Position numbers and translations under genes: made by a program. 64,000 bases of DNA. Source: Bactrocera neohumeralis. Its lineage: Eukaryota; Arthropoda; Insecta; Diptera; Tephritidae. This document shows, piece by piece, positions 1 to 10,837 of this stretch. Position 1 is the stretch's first letter. Every line of letters begins with the position of its first letter. Location: NCBI RefSeq assembly GCF_024586455.1, contig NC_065919.1:33270839-33334838 (forward strand). The letters are read 5' to 3'. The notes below the pieces were generated by a model. It was not told the origin of the DNA. It ran no database searches and saw nothing but the letters and a program-made list of their open reading frames with translations.

Positions 1-146
1 ACGACAGATGCCGATCGCGGCATACCAGGCAATTACACACACATATGCATATATACACATATATGTTTATTCTCTCCAGTTTTCATCATTGGAGACTTTT
101 GCCTATTCCTTCTTACATTATATATTTACAGTGGTTATGTTCAACA
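1..146 (-). repeat. 3' LTR of copia element 1 (partial)
   Basis: Bases 1-146 repeat bases 5156-5301 almost exactly and end in TTCAACA. This is the part of the element's 3' LTR that lies inside the window; the rest is beyond the left edge, so the left target-site duplication cannot be checked. Confidence 0.9.
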
Positions 147-157
147 CACCTCCTCAA
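147..157 (-). other. Polypurine tract of copia element 1
   Basis: Read on the minus strand, a purine-rich run (TGAGGAGGTG) directly abuts the LTR start TGTTGAA. This is where plus-strand DNA synthesis is expected to begin. Confidence 0.6.
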
Positions 158-565
158 AAGTTTCAATGAAAAAAAAATTTAAATGTTATTCAAAAGTTAC
201 AATATTTCTTATACGACGAGCATGTGCTTTCTGGGGAGATACAATTATTCATGGTCCAGCATTTGCTGCAAGGATTAGGAAAACCCAGTAAAACCTAATC
301 AGACCATTCAAAATTAGTAATACTAATAATTATACATAATAATATAAATTCATATACTAAGTTTAACATATTTTATATTCAAAAGCAAAATTAAGTTCAT
401 TAAAGTTCAAAAATCTTAAGTTAAATTAATTTTAACATATTATATCTTCAAAAAAAAATTAAATTCATTAAAGTTTTTAAAGATCCAAAGCTAAATTCAT
501 TTTAATATATTTTATATTCAAAAATTTATGAATTGTTCAGAATATCCATGTTGTGAAAATTAAGT

Positions 566-2860
566 TTATTCATTAAGTCCCAGTTGCTGCCGTAGTTGAA
601 TGAATCTGGCTGTAGGTAATGATTTTGTCAGGACATCAGCCAACTGCATTTCTGTAGGGATATACTCAAGAGATATAAGATTACATTCGATTTGTTCTCT
701 AGTAAAGTGATATTTTATATCTATATGCTTTGTTCGTTTATGGCAAGTTGGATTATTGGCTATGCTTATGCATCCTTGGTTGTCTTCATAGATATTTATT
801 GGCTTATCCAATTTAAGTTTAATTTCAGAGATTAACGACTTCAACCATAATGCCTCTCTCACACTTTCAAATAATGCCATATATTCTGCTTCTGTCGAAG
901 AAGCTGCTACTGATCTTTGTTTCATTGTACACCAACTAATCAAACAACTATCAAACATTTTAAATAGAAAGCCAGTTGTACTTTTTCTATCTGTTTCACT
1001 TCCTGCCCAATCAGAATCTGCATATCCAATAATAATATTTTCGTAATTAAGATTTCTCTTAAAAGTTAATTTTAAATCAACCGTACCCTTTAGGTACCTC
1101 AGAACTCTTTTTAGGCATTGCCATAGTTCCTTATTATTATTGTTTGTATAGCGACTCAGTATGCTTATTGATGCACTTAAGTCTGGACGTGTACATAACA
1201 TTATGTACATTAAGCAACCAATCACGTTCCGACATGGTGCATCCATCAATTCATCTGATGCTAAATTTTCATAGTTTATTTTGCTGGGAAGTGGTGTACT
1301 GACAGGTTTACAATCTTGCATATTAAATTTACTTAACACATTATTTATATAAGCTGATTGACTCATATACATTTGATCTTCTGTTCTCTCTATTTTTATT
1401 CCTATAAAATATCGAATATCTAACAAGTCAATCATTTTGAATTTACTCATTAAATATGATTTAAATTTAGACATTGTAACAATATTTTCAGTAACTATTA
1501 TAACATCATCAACATATAATAATACATAGATATTTTTAGAAATATCTTTTTTGTCTTTTATGTAAATACAACGATCGACTCCTGTATTTACAAATCCTAC
1601 TTCTTTTAAAGAATCCTCAAACATTTGAAACCAGCACCTAGCTGCTTGTTTAAGACCATAAATAGCTTTATTTAATTTACAGACTGTATTATCATTATGT
1701 ACTAACCCTTCAGGAACTCTCATATAAATTTCTTCTTTTAAAACTCCATTTAAAAATGCTGTTTTTACATCCATATGATGCATTTTTAAACCATATTGGT
1801 TTGAAAGCGCTAGCATTAAGCGAAAACTAGATATTCGTGCAACAGGTGCAAATGTTTCATCATAATCTGTTAAGTATTCTTGGGTAAAGCCTCGTGCTAC
1901 AAGTCTAGCTTTGTACCTAACTAAATTACCACATTCATCTTGTTTTATTGTAAATACCCACTTGCAATCAACAATATTTTTGTTATCGGGTTTTGTTACT
2001 AATGACCAAGTATTATTTTCAGAATGTGATTGCAATTCATCTTGAATTGCTTTTTCCCAATAAACTCGATCACTTCGATGTTTTACTTTTTCATAACTAG
2101 TTGGAATACTATTGAAACATGTGTGAGCATTCATTAGACATTTTTCTAATAATCTATATGACAATTTAGGTTTATCTTTTAATCTTTCACTTCTTCTGAT
2201 TACGTCAGAATGTTGCGAGTTATCTCCAGTATTTATAACTGGATCGGCATTATCTAGATTTATGGAATTTTCACTAGGCTGCTCATCTGTATTTAAAATA
2301 TCAGATTTATCAATATTTCCTTCCATTCCCAATGGAATAACTGACTCTTCATTCTTTGCATTCTCATACAAAGTTTCAACTGTTTGCTCTTTATCCGCAT
2401 TTTCCAACACAGAGCCTTCAACTTGATCATTACTTTCAAGTTCCATGACAGAGTCCTCAAGCTGTTCAGGACAGCTATCTGCAGTCCTAGAATTTAAAAC
2501 ATTCGTTTCATCCACCACAACATCTCTAGCTGTCATAAACTTTCTTGATTCCACATTCCACAATTTGAGACCATTTAGTTCATATCCAACAAGTATACAC
2601 TTAATTGACTTCTCATCAAATTTTCGCTTTCTCACTTTATTGTGAACATATACTGTTGAACCAAATATCTTAAGGTATTTCAAAATTGGCTTTTTGTCAT
2701 GCCACATCTCATATGGTGTTTTCTTTACACTATGCAATGATCTACTTGGACTTCTATTTATCAAGAATGTCGCTGTTAAAACAGCTTCACCCCAAAATTG
2801 TTTACTCATATTAGCTCCATTAATCATTGCCCGAGCCTTTTCAGTTATCGTTCTGATCAT
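566..2860 (-). CDS. Copia-type Pol, 3' part: integrase C-terminus, reverse transcriptase, RNase H
   Basis: This 764-residue frame is the second half of a copia Gag-Pol polyprotein. It starts inside the integrase core just after the ERMIRT motif and continues through the GKS-like linker (PYEMWH, FGSTVYVH). The reverse transcriptase follows, with WVFTIK, RYKARLVARGFTQ, MDVKTAFLNG and the catalytic YVDD near residue 448. RNase H comes last, with YADSDWAG near residue 615, SSTEAEY and YEDNQG, and the frame ends about 420 bases before the 3' LTR. It is intact over its whole length. It is separated from the upstream half only by a 10-bp tandem duplication near 2900-2925, so it was recently part of one long frame. 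The protein belongs to the Ty1/copia order and is very close to insect copia. Confidence 0.93.
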   Translation of the reverse strand: MIRTITEKARAMINGANMSKQFWGEAVLTATFLINRSPSRSLHSVKKTPYEMWHDKKPILKYLKIFGSTVYVHNKVRKRKFDEKSIKCILVGYELNGLKLWNVESRKFMTARDVVVDETNVLNSRTADSCPEQLEDSVMELESNDQVEGSVLENADKEQTVETLYENAKNEESVIPLGMEGNIDKSDILNTDEQPSENSINLDNADPVINTGDNSQHSDVIRRSERLKDKPKLSYRLLEKCLMNAHTCFNSIPTSYEKVKHRSDRVYWEKAIQDELQSHSENNTWSLVTKPDNKNIVDCKWVFTIKQDECGNLVRYKARLVARGFTQEYLTDYDETFAPVARISSFRLMLALSNQYGLKMHHMDVKTAFLNGVLKEEIYMRVPEGLVHNDNTVCKLNKAIYGLKQAARCWFQMFEDSLKEVGFVNTGVDRCIYIKDKKDISKNIYVLLYVDDVIIVTENIVTMSKFKSYLMSKFKMIDLLDIRYFIGIKIERTEDQMYMSQSAYINNVLSKFNMQDCKPVSTPLPSKINYENLASDELMDAPCRNVIGCLMYIMLCTRPDLSASISILSRYTNNNNKELWQCLKRVLRYLKGTVDLKLTFKRNLNYENIIIGYADSDWAGSETDRKSTTGFLFKMFDSCLISWCTMKQRSVAASSTEAEYMALFESVREALWLKSLISEIKLKLDKPINIYEDNQGCISIANNPTCHKRTKHIDIKYHFTREQIECNLISLEYIPTEMQLADVLTKSLPTARFIQLRQQLGLNE

Positions 2861-2864
2861 ACGC

Positions 2865-4694
2865 TCAGCTACACCATTTAATTGTGGAGCGTGGGGAATC
2901 GTTAAATGATATTAAATGATAGCTAATGCCTTTTTCTATACAGAACTCTCGCATTTCATTAGAAAGATATTCCCCACCATTGTCAATATATAGGTTTACT
3001 ACTTTCACATTAAAGTGAGCTTCACTTTTTGCAACAAAATCTTTAAACATAGAAAATACATCGGACTTGTATGTTATTAAATAAGTCACACAATAATGTG
3101 TATACTGATCTAGAAAAATTACATAATAATTCTTATTATCAATTGAAGAAGGTGTTATCGGACCACAAACATCCGAATGCACTACAAATAAAGGTCGTTT
3201 TATATTTTCTTTATCTTTAATATTTTCAAACTTAAGTCTCGATTGCTTTCCATTAATACAAGCCTCACATAGTTCAGTATTTAACTCTATTTTCTTTATC
3301 AAATGATTATCACTAAATAAATCATTACGTTTAATTTCCATAAATTTGCCAAGACTAATATGCCCCAACCTTCTATGCCATAAACGATACTCAGCCTTGT
3401 TTTTAATTGTTGATAGATATATTTTATGATTTAATTGAAATTTAATAACCGAAACGTTATACTCACTGTTTCCATCGAAAACCAATTGGCCATTCTTTGT
3501 GACTCTGACACCTCCTGGATTAAACTCAATGGTCATGCCAGCTTCTTGCATTTTCTTCACTGATAAGAGATTGTGCGGCACCTCCTTGCTGTATAGCACA
3601 TCTTTCAAAGCAATTTCATTACCACAGCATTTCAGATGAACCATGCCTTTCGCTGTAGCTTTAATGCATATACCATTCTTCGCCGTAGCAATCTCCACAG
3701 GTGTTGTCAAGTCATGGTAATCAGCAAACAATGCAGCATCTTTGATGAGGTGATCAGAAGCGCCTGAATCAATTATAAACAAAATGTCGCTCTCTTCTGG
3801 CAAACTACTCATACTCCTCATCATAAAAGCAAATCCCTGATTTGGTTGAGTATTTGCTAATTGAGCCTGTTTCTGCTTTTCTTTATTTTGATTATCTAAA
3901 CTTTTCTTAAAAATAAAACAATCCTTTTTATAGTGGCCTGCCTTGCCACAATGAAAACATTTAGAATCTTGCTTAAAATTCTTTTTAAATGGCTGTTTCT
4001 TATTTTTAAATTTTGGCTTTATTTTAATCTCTTTATTTTCTTTTAAACTAACAGCCTGCAATACCTTACCACTCGTGTCCTTACTGACTGTTTTTAATTT
4101 AATTTCGTGATCGAGGAGACGGGTTTTAACGAATGCTAACGTTAAATTACTCTCTGATAAGGTTTCGATCGCTGTTATTACTCCATCAAAACTGGATGGA
4201 AGAGTTAAAAGTAAATGGGATACCTGGTCCATCTCATCCATTTTAGCACCTGCCGCAATTAAGTTTGTCACTAGCTCGTCAAATACATTAAAATGATTTA
4301 ATAAATTTGTGTCGCCTTTTAACTTCAATGCCAGCAGTTGCTTCCTGATTGATAATTGTGAAGCTAAGCTTCTGCGCTCATATATAGCATCTAAATTTGC
4401 AAATATTTGTTTAGCGCTATTTTCGGAGTTTGCAAAAATTAGAAAAGAATCACTAAGATATTCTATAATTATATTTTTCGCACTGCGCTCCTTCTTTTGC
4501 CACTGATCAGTTATTTTTTCTGGCACCTTCTCAACTACCTCTAATAATTCACTTTCTTCTAACAAAGACTTAACACGAAATTTCCAAGTTGAATACTTAT
4601 CTCCGTCGAATGGTTTTATGTTTCGTTTTGGTTTTTCCATTTCGATCAGCAAAGAATAACGGCGTAGCAAAGAATAACGGCGTAGCAAAACCAC
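2865..4694 (-). CDS. Copia-type Gag-Pol, 5' part: Gag, protease, integrase N-terminus
   Basis: This frame codes for 609 residues. The copia-like start is probably the methionine at 4640 (MEKPKRNIKPFDG). The codons before it (from 4694) come from a 20-bp tandem repeat at about 4649-4688. Order of domains: Gag, then a CCHC zinc knuckle CFHCGKAGHYKKDC near residue 246. The aspartic protease follows, with IDSGASDHL near residue 306, and then the integrase zinc domain with LWHRRLGH and CEACINGK. The integrase core follows with HSDVCGP and YIDNGGEY, which carry the first two catalytic aspartates. The frame then terminates in a short off-frame tail caused by a 10-bp duplication at about 2900-2925. 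Gag packages the RNA, the protease cleaves the polyprotein, and integrase inserts the DNA copy. As it stands, this copy cannot make full-length Pol. Confidence 0.92.
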   Translation of the reverse strand: MVLLRRYSLLRRYSLLIEMEKPKRNIKPFDGDKYSTWKFRVKSLLEESELLEVVEKVPEKITDQWQKKERSAKNIIIEYLSDSFLIFANSENSAKQIFANLDAIYERRSLASQLSIRKQLLALKLKGDTNLLNHFNVFDELVTNLIAAGAKMDEMDQVSHLLLTLPSSFDGVITAIETLSESNLTLAFVKTRLLDHEIKLKTVSKDTSGKVLQAVSLKENKEIKIKPKFKNKKQPFKKNFKQDSKCFHCGKAGHYKKDCFIFKKSLDNQNKEKQKQAQLANTQPNQGFAFMMRSMSSLPEESDILFIIDSGASDHLIKDAALFADYHDLTTPVEIATAKNGICIKATAKGMVHLKCCGNEIALKDVLYSKEVPHNLLSVKKMQEAGMTIEFNPGGVRVTKNGQLVFDGNSEYNVSVIKFQLNHKIYLSTIKNKAEYRLWHRRLGHISLGKFMEIKRNDLFSDNHLIKKIELNTELCEACINGKQSRLKFENIKDKENIKRPLFVVHSDVCGPITPSSIDNKNYYVIFLDQYTHYCVTYLITYKSDVFSMFKDFVAKSEAHFNVKVVNLYIDNGGEYLSNEMREFCIEKGISYHLISFNDSPRSTIKWCS

Positions 4695-4980
4695 AAAACG
4701 TCTGGATGTATATCACTGTGTATACACACAAACAAGCAAACCAAGTACAGTTCAAGCTACGTTCCAAGAAATGCCCGCTGTGTGTAAAATGCAATACGCA
4801 ATACGCAATATTGTGAAACTCAAACGTTTATGTTTTTATGTGTGTCTGCAAGTATGCAAATTATAAATCACAATATTTATCTATTCACTGCAACTCTTTG
4901 CACAGCCACTTCACTAGTCCACACTTGCACTTATTTTATTAATATTACCAAAGAACAAATTAAATAACCGCCACATGTGT

Positions 4981-4994
4981 CTGGGCCCATAACC
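4981..4994 (-). other. Primer-binding site of copia element 1, initiator tRNA-Met anticodon arm
   Basis: The plus strand reads CTGGGCCCATAACC, which is the anticodon stem-loop of initiator tRNA-Met (CAT anticodon). The minus strand is therefore complementary to a cleaved half-tRNA, the priming mode known for Drosophila copia. It sits exactly next to the 5' LTR end TGTTG. Confidence 0.85.
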
Positions 4995-5301
4995 TGTTGT
5001 TTTTATATACAAAAATAGACCATGTAACTTCAGCAAACCCACAGACAACTATGTAAATAAAATACTTGGAACATCAGATTTAGATTCAAATAGACATTTA
5101 TTTATTAACTGTTCACGTCTGCACACGCTCGCCTCCTACGAAAGACTTAAAACTAACGACAGATGCCGATCGCGGCATACCAGGCAATTACACACACATA
5201 TGCATATATACACATATATGTTTATTCTCTCCAGTTTTCATCATTGGAGACTTTTGCCTATTCCTTCTTACATTATATATTTACAGTGGTTATGTTCAAC
5301 A
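4995..5301 (-). repeat. 5' LTR of copia element 1
   Basis: The 307-bp LTR is bounded by TGTTG...CAACA. Its last 146 bases match the LTR fragment at the left edge of the window with no difference that I noticed, which suggests a young insertion. Confidence 0.9.
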
Positions 5302-5719
5302 AAATTAACTCCAGATATCTCAATTAGTAGGTTACCGAATATTATTGGAATTCCTTAACGGTTTCCTCGAATAATGAATATGGAATTTTTGCGCTACATT
5401 TTCTAACATTATAATTAACTAACTATTTGTGTTCATTTAAATTAATTGTTAAGAAAATAGTTGGTTCTTACATCCAGTATCAGAAAAATATTAATATTAA
5501 ATTGTAGATAAGCGCAATTAAAAAGAGACTACGAGCTTGTCATGAAAATCAAGATACTTTTCCCAAATAGATTCATATTTGATATAATTATTCATTCTAC
5601 TTTTTAACTACATAGAAAAAAGTTAAGTTAATAAAATGCATTGCCTCTTGTAAACAGTCATCTACTCGTATGATAGCTGAACTCGTTTTATATTTTTTCA
5701 ACACATGGACTATCTTCAA
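5302..5719. other. AT-rich spacer, nothing recognised
   Basis: The stretch between copia element 1 and the I-like element holds no open frame or repeat end that I can identify. Confidence 0.5.
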
Positions 5720-8640
5720 ATTTATTTATTTATTTTATTTATTTATAATAATTCATATAACAAAAAGAGTTTTATTATATAAATACATAAACGCAGCACT
5801 GGCTACGAGGCCTTCAGCCGTCTTGTAATTATATCTAGGTGAAAAATTCTATTTGCTAAGGGTTAGTAAAGATGTAAGTTGCTTAAATATATTTTAACAA
5901 ATCGTTGGTTTTTAAGAATCTATATACAATCATCACGTTTTTTTCTGAAGGTTCACTTAGTAGTTTTATGAGATCAATGTTGCCAGAGTTGTGGGCTGTT
6001 GGGTGAAGCATCGGACAGAGTGTGAGTAAGTGTTTGATAGAAGCGGTGTCATCGCAAAGGGGGCAAATGGATGGGCTTTCACCCGATAGTAAGTGGGCGT
6101 GTGTTATGATAGTGTGTCCAATCCTTAATCGAGTATATGTCTTCATTGCGCTAGTTGGAACTGTTGACGAGTAGATTATACGATTTCTGGCTGGGTTTAT
6201 GACCGCGTAGTGATGTTTAAATGTTTTCCATTCGCTTGCGTTTTTTTGATGCCTTTTGTGCTTAATAAGATTAGAAATGTCTTGTTTGGTTGAGACGTAG
6301 TATGTTAAGGCAGGAGCTCTGGCTACATTTTTCGCAGCGAGGTCTGCAAAGTGGTTGCCTGTAATACCAGCATGGCCAGGGATCCACATTACTTGGATTT
6401 TCTGAGGGGCACCAATAACCGCGTCCCTGATAACTTCTATTATGGGATTGCGATTGGAAGGAGACGTTATTGCAGACATACACGATTTGCTGTCTGTACA
6501 GATGAGGAACTTTCCTTTCGTTTTTTTTGCGTAATTAACTGCATGAAGGATAGCAGATCCTTCAGCGGTAAATACAGAGCTCGTTGAGGGAAGAAGCCAA
6601 TTGCAAATAATTTCTCCTGTGGCAGTGACAACTGCTAACGAAGTGGAATCGATGGACTTGGAGCCATCCGTAAACAATAACTTCCAGCCATTATTTGTGT
6701 AATTAGATTCCAGTTCAGCAAAGGTTTGTTGGAAGACTTCGTTTGGTGTGTTTTGCTTGGACAAAAACATAAGCTTATTCTGTAGTATTTTATCATTGAT
6801 CAGACAGGGAGGATGTCGAGTGGTGAATTTGCGTGTTGCGTTACGTAAAATATTATTTTCTTCAGCGAAACTTAAGCATCTCGAAATAGCCGATTGTATT
6901 CTTGGAATTTTTCTTTTTTTCGTGACATAGGTGATAGTTGTATTTAGTAATGGGTTGGTGTTCTCAGCCGTTTTCGCAAGAATTTGAAGCGAAGAATCTA
7001 TAATTTTATTTTGAATAGTTGGTAAACCAGATTCAGCCATTATCGTTTTTATTGGCGAGGTTGGAAAGACCCGGAGACTTCGCCGTATTGCGCAATGGTA
7101 TGGTGCATTTAAAAGGTTGATACTGCTTTTGGAGCAATTGCCGTAGATGGGGAGTCCATAATCTATTTTTGAAGTTAGCAAAGCTCTGACAACATTGACT
7201 AGTGTGTTCGGATGAATAAATGAATGCTTAGACGAGAGATATTTAACAATATTTAATCGTGACATTAACGAGTTTCTGACATATTTACAGTGAGCATTAA
7301 AATTATAATTAGAGTCAAAAATTAATCCTAGTATTTACAGCTGTGTTTTACATTCGATGTTAGTTTGGTTGTGGGTTAGTGAAATACCGTTGCAATTTTG
7401 CTTCCTACATACATGAAGGATATGTGTTTTGTCTAAGGAAAGTGAAGCACCAGACTCCAGTGACCAAGTCTCAATTCTGGCGAGTATATTAGTAAATAAG
7501 GATTGAGCTAAATTAACGTCAGAGACTTTTGTGTAGATTAGGACATCGTCAGCATAGATCTGGTGCTCAACTCCTATGTAATTTTTTATCATCCTACTAA
7601 TATAATCGAAAGCAATGATAAAAAGGAGGGCTGAAAGAGGTGAGCTTTGCGGCGTACCATTAGAAAGCGGGAGTGTTGAAGAAAGAAAACCATTTACGTT
7701 GACTTTGAGTTTTCTGTTTGTGAGAAAGTTAGTAATAAAACGTATCATATTCTGGCCTATTTTCCATTTTCTAAGTTGTCGGATAATAATATGGGCTCCA
7801 ATTTTGTCGAAAGCTCTGTGAAAGTCCAGAGATAGTACGGACACGTGGTTTTTGCTGGACAAAGCGATAGTAATGAAGTAGTCTAGTTGGATTAAAGCAT
7901 CTAACGTGCCTTGACCTTTTTTGTAGGCGACTTGATTCGGTGATATGAACTTGTTTCGCTGAGCATACCACATCAAGCGGTTAGCCACGATCTTTTCCAA
8001 AATTTTTGCCCATACATGGAAGGAGGGAAATCGGCCTATAGTTAGCAAGTTCATCGGAGGATTTGTGTGGTTTAAGTATTGGTATAACACAGGACGTTTT
8101 CCAAAATTGGGGGTAGACACCAGTATTGAAAATTTTGTTATAAAGCTTTACCACTCGGAGCTTGAGACTTTTTGGCATATGTCTGATAATTGGATAAGAA
8201 ATTTTATCTTGCCCCGGGGACTTACCCTTAACGGTAGATGCAACGAACTCGAATTCAGACAGTGAAATGCTGGTTTCTATTTGTTTAGCAGAAAAAGAAA
8301 AAGGAGAGACAGAGTAGGAAGTGTCGGACAGTGTGGTGGTTTTAGAGGTTTGAAACTGTGTGCTGAATGAAATATCTGAGCTTGTTTCAGAATAGTGGTT
8401 TGCAAATAACTCGGAAATATCGGATGGATTGGTTACCAAACCTGTTGGCCCCTTTACGCATTGAATGGTTAGATTTCTAGGCACTCCAGAAAGTTTTTTT
8501 TTAAAGCGTTCCATATTAACTTAGGACAAGACGAAGGATTTATTTTGCTTGTGAAATCCTGAAAACATTTACGCTTGGCCTGTTTCGCGGAACGACGGAA
8601 AAGAGCATTGGCTTTCCTGAAAGATATTATGTTAAAAAAA
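5720..8640 (-). mobile_element. I-like non-LTR retrotransposon, 5'-truncated
   Basis: The element reads on the minus strand. Its 3' end is marked by a run of TTTA/TTA units on the plus strand at about 5720-5750, that is a (TAAA)n/(TAA)n tail. The first recognisable residues, near 8630, belong to the linker between endonuclease and reverse transcriptase, so the nucleic-acid-binding ORF1 and the endonuclease are missing. This is the usual result of incomplete target-primed reverse transcription. RT followed by RNase H and a C-terminal CPLC/CPML zinc-like motif points to the I/LOA group of lineages; I cannot place it more exactly. Confidence 0.8.
5883..7265 (-). pseudogene. RNase H and C-terminal part of I-like element Pol
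   Basis: This 460-codon open stretch continues the frame of the reverse transcriptase after one nonsense codon. It begins in the RT thumb (MSRLNIVKYLSSKHSF), carries an RNase H domain with LFTDGSKS, TAEGSAILHAV, CTDSKS and WIPGHAGITGNHFADLAAK, and ends with the cysteine motif CPLC...CPMLH. The RNase H catalytic pattern D, E, D, D is visible, so this domain is well preserved even though the element as a whole is dead. Confidence 0.82.
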
Positions 8641-8654
8641 AAAATATATTGCAC
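7335..8654 (-). pseudogene. Reverse transcriptase of I-like element, frameshifted
   Basis: Three overlapping frames (8469-8654, 7981-8514, 7335-8120) form one reverse transcriptase. Motifs in order are SFRKANALFRR (linker), YRPISLLP, LSLDFHRAFDKI, GTPQSSPLSALLF and YADDVLIY near 7550. The first frame break sits in a poly-T run near 8496, the second near 8025. The motif usually written GxPQGSP reads GTPQSSP here, so a conserved glycine is lost. A premature TAA near 7336 separates this part from the RNase H part, which is in the same frame. Confidence 0.78.
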
Positions 8655-9109
8655 GAGATAAACTCTAAACTTTGGAATTACATTCCCATTAATTCACACT
8701 AATCAGTTAAATGTTATTGAAGTAGATATTAATTTATTATTCTTATGCATATAGAGCGTGAAGGGAACTATGTTACTTATACATACATACATATATAAAG
8801 TAACTGAAAAGTAGTTGTGACCATAGAAATGTATTCACTTAACTGTGTATCGCCCTGAATTCGCACCTCTTTTTTTAACTTAATTCTTAGGTCAAAAGAA
8901 AGATATTCTTAAAGTACGAAATTCAACAAAGTTCCCGTATCTTTCGAACACCAATAATTCATACATACATACATATGTGTACAAATATAACAAAAAAGTA
9001 ATAATGCCATTCTATAATATTTAGCGGTATTTGCACAATTAATGCGACTTTTCTGTCAATGAATGAGTAAGTTTAAGAATGATTGACAGAAAATCAAAAA
9101 AAAAAACCT
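8641..9109. other. Spacer, nothing recognised
   Basis: AT-rich sequence with short ATAC/CATA runs between the truncated non-LTR element and the collagen-like gene. It may include upstream control sequence of that gene, but no motif stands out. Confidence 0.4.
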
Positions 9110-9117
9110 TTATATAA
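9110..9117 (+). promoter_or_regulatory. TATA box of the collagen-like gene
   Basis: TTATATAA lies about 28 bases before the first in-frame ATG (9145) and about 52 bases before the second (9169). If transcription starts about 30 bases downstream, the 5' UTR is very short and the ATG at 9169 becomes the safer start. Confidence 0.5.
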
Positions 9118-9168
9118 CGAACAGATGCAGAGCGTAAACTACATATGTCGTTTATCAGCCATCGCACT

Positions 9169-10100
9169 ATGAGGTCACACCTAAGCACAAATCCGATTCC
9201 TGGTAAGCGGGAATAAATATTATATTTATATTTATTTATTATCTAGATTTTTAAATAAGTGAAATACTCTTAGCATATTTATTAGGTTTGTGGATTGTCG
9301 GCACTCTGGGCAGAACTTACAATGTAGAACAAGGATCTGGAAGACATATTAGTTTACCATATAAGCAGGACCAAATTGTTTCTATACCGTCATTATATCC
9401 TTACCAATCAAGCCATTGCCATTGTCCTCCGGGACCACCAGGCCCACCTGGACCGCCAGGATCACCTGGTTATCCCGGTCATAAAGGGAATAATGGTAAA
9501 CCGGGAATACCCGGACATCCTGGTAAGAAAGGACACCCAGGCCCAAAAGGCGACAAGGGAGATCCTGGGCCAAGAGGACACAAAGGACGGGATGGGTATT
9601 TTGGTCTTCCAGGGAGTCTTGGACCAATTGGCCCTCCCGGTCTATCTAGCTATAGCCATCATCCCTATCCTCATCACTATGATCACGGTGCTCCAGCTCC
9701 AATTATAATACCCGTACCTGGTCCACCGGCATATCCTTACCCACCACCATTTAACCGTTGGCCAGACTGGAACGCAACCAATTATCCTAATATCGACATA
9801 AACAATAATAATAGAAATAATGTAACAAATGATGTGGACATTAGGATTTACCGACAGACCCCCAGTACACGTGGCTTTAATGATTTGATACAACTAAATG
9901 GAGAAGATTCAGAAGATATGAGGGAAGACCCTAATGACTCCGTAGAAAATATGCAGATATACCGAACGCAAAAACCCGCAACCAATATAAGTATCAATGA
10001 TGCAGACTATGAAGAGAATATTTCTTCTGAACGGTCAATAAAAGGCCACACCGAATCAAATTCTCGACAATCTTACAAACTTATTGCTTTCTCAAAATAA
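9169..10100 (+). CDS. Short collagen-like protein (two exons)
   Basis: I propose exon 1 at 9169-9202 and exon 2 at 9286-10100, joined at TG|GTAAGC and TTAG|GT, with phase 1 kept. This gives 282 residues; an in-frame ATG at 9145 would add eight. The middle holds 24 uninterrupted Gly-X-Y triplets beginning right after SSHCHC. A His/Pro/Tyr-rich stretch (HHPYPHHYDHG, PAYPYPPPF), an Asn-rich stretch and an acidic tail follow. A short collagen triple helix with a Cys cluster before it suggests a secreted, possibly trimeric protein. However, I see no strong signal peptide: the N-terminus has only LWIVGTLG, so an unseen upstream exon is possible. Poly(A) signals follow at 10136 and 10169. I do not recognise an orthologue. 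Being coding is supported by the intact frame and the splice phase. Confidence 0.72.
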
Positions 10101-10135
10101 ATTGGCAATTATAAAAGAAAGAAAAAACTTGAAAT

Positions 10136-10174
10136 AATAAAATGCTTAGTATCTATTATTTCTGACACAATAAA
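10136..10174 (+). terminator. Poly(A) signals of the collagen-like gene
   Basis: AATAAA occurs at 10136-10141 and 10169-10174, within 75 bases of the stop codon. A third AATAAA overlaps the stop codon itself. Confidence 0.5.
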
Positions 10175-10618
10175 TACATTCAGTTCTAATTACGAATTCA
10201 GATAACTCAACTTTTGTTTATTTTAGAACGCAAACATATCAATAACAAATTTGAGAACACGCTTTATGAAATTGAACGCTTTTGAAGATAATACATTACG
10301 GTGCTTAAAATGTATAAAAAATACTTTTATTACATAACAATCAAACATACAAATACATACACATACATATGTACATATAATTCGTTAGCTAAACATTAGA
10401 AATCATTGTATTATGAAAGAAAAGAGATAGGTTTTGTTTTCTGCCCTTGCTCCATCAAATGTTTTCATTGGAAATATTTGCATATCTTAAGTCATGCCCA
10501 TGTTCATACAGATGATACATTGTTGTGGCTTCTGACTTTTAAAGTGAAATTAAAAGAAGAAATTTAGCGGTGTCATCTTTGGGAAGCTATTGTTCACATA
10601 CATATTAAAAAAACAATA
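10175..10618. other. Spacer, nothing recognised
   Basis: AT-rich sequence with ACATAC runs near 10345-10380. I see no gene or transposon end here. Confidence 0.4.
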
Positions 10619-10683
10619 TACCTTGTGCTCATATAATTAAGTCATTCAGTAGTTTTTTACAACATGTAAAAAAACAAGGTATA
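10619..10683. repeat. Isolated Tc1-type terminal repeat
   Basis: TA followed by CCTTGTGCTCATATAATTAA matches, inverted, the right end of the Tc1-like element at 13520-13542. The outer few bases (TATACCTTG...CAAGGTATA) are themselves palindromic over about 65 bp. It is either an outer end of the same element or a solo terminal fragment. Confidence 0.6.
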
Positions 10684-10837
10684 TTTCTTTATGCAACATT
10701 CCCAATACTGCGCGAGCAAAAAGTTCCGTTATTCTAAGAACGCCAACATCACATTCAAGTATTTTCGTTTGGGAGAGTTTTAATCAGTTTTCCATTTTGA
10801 ACAATTATGTAATAACTTATTAATTTATTGAGAAATA

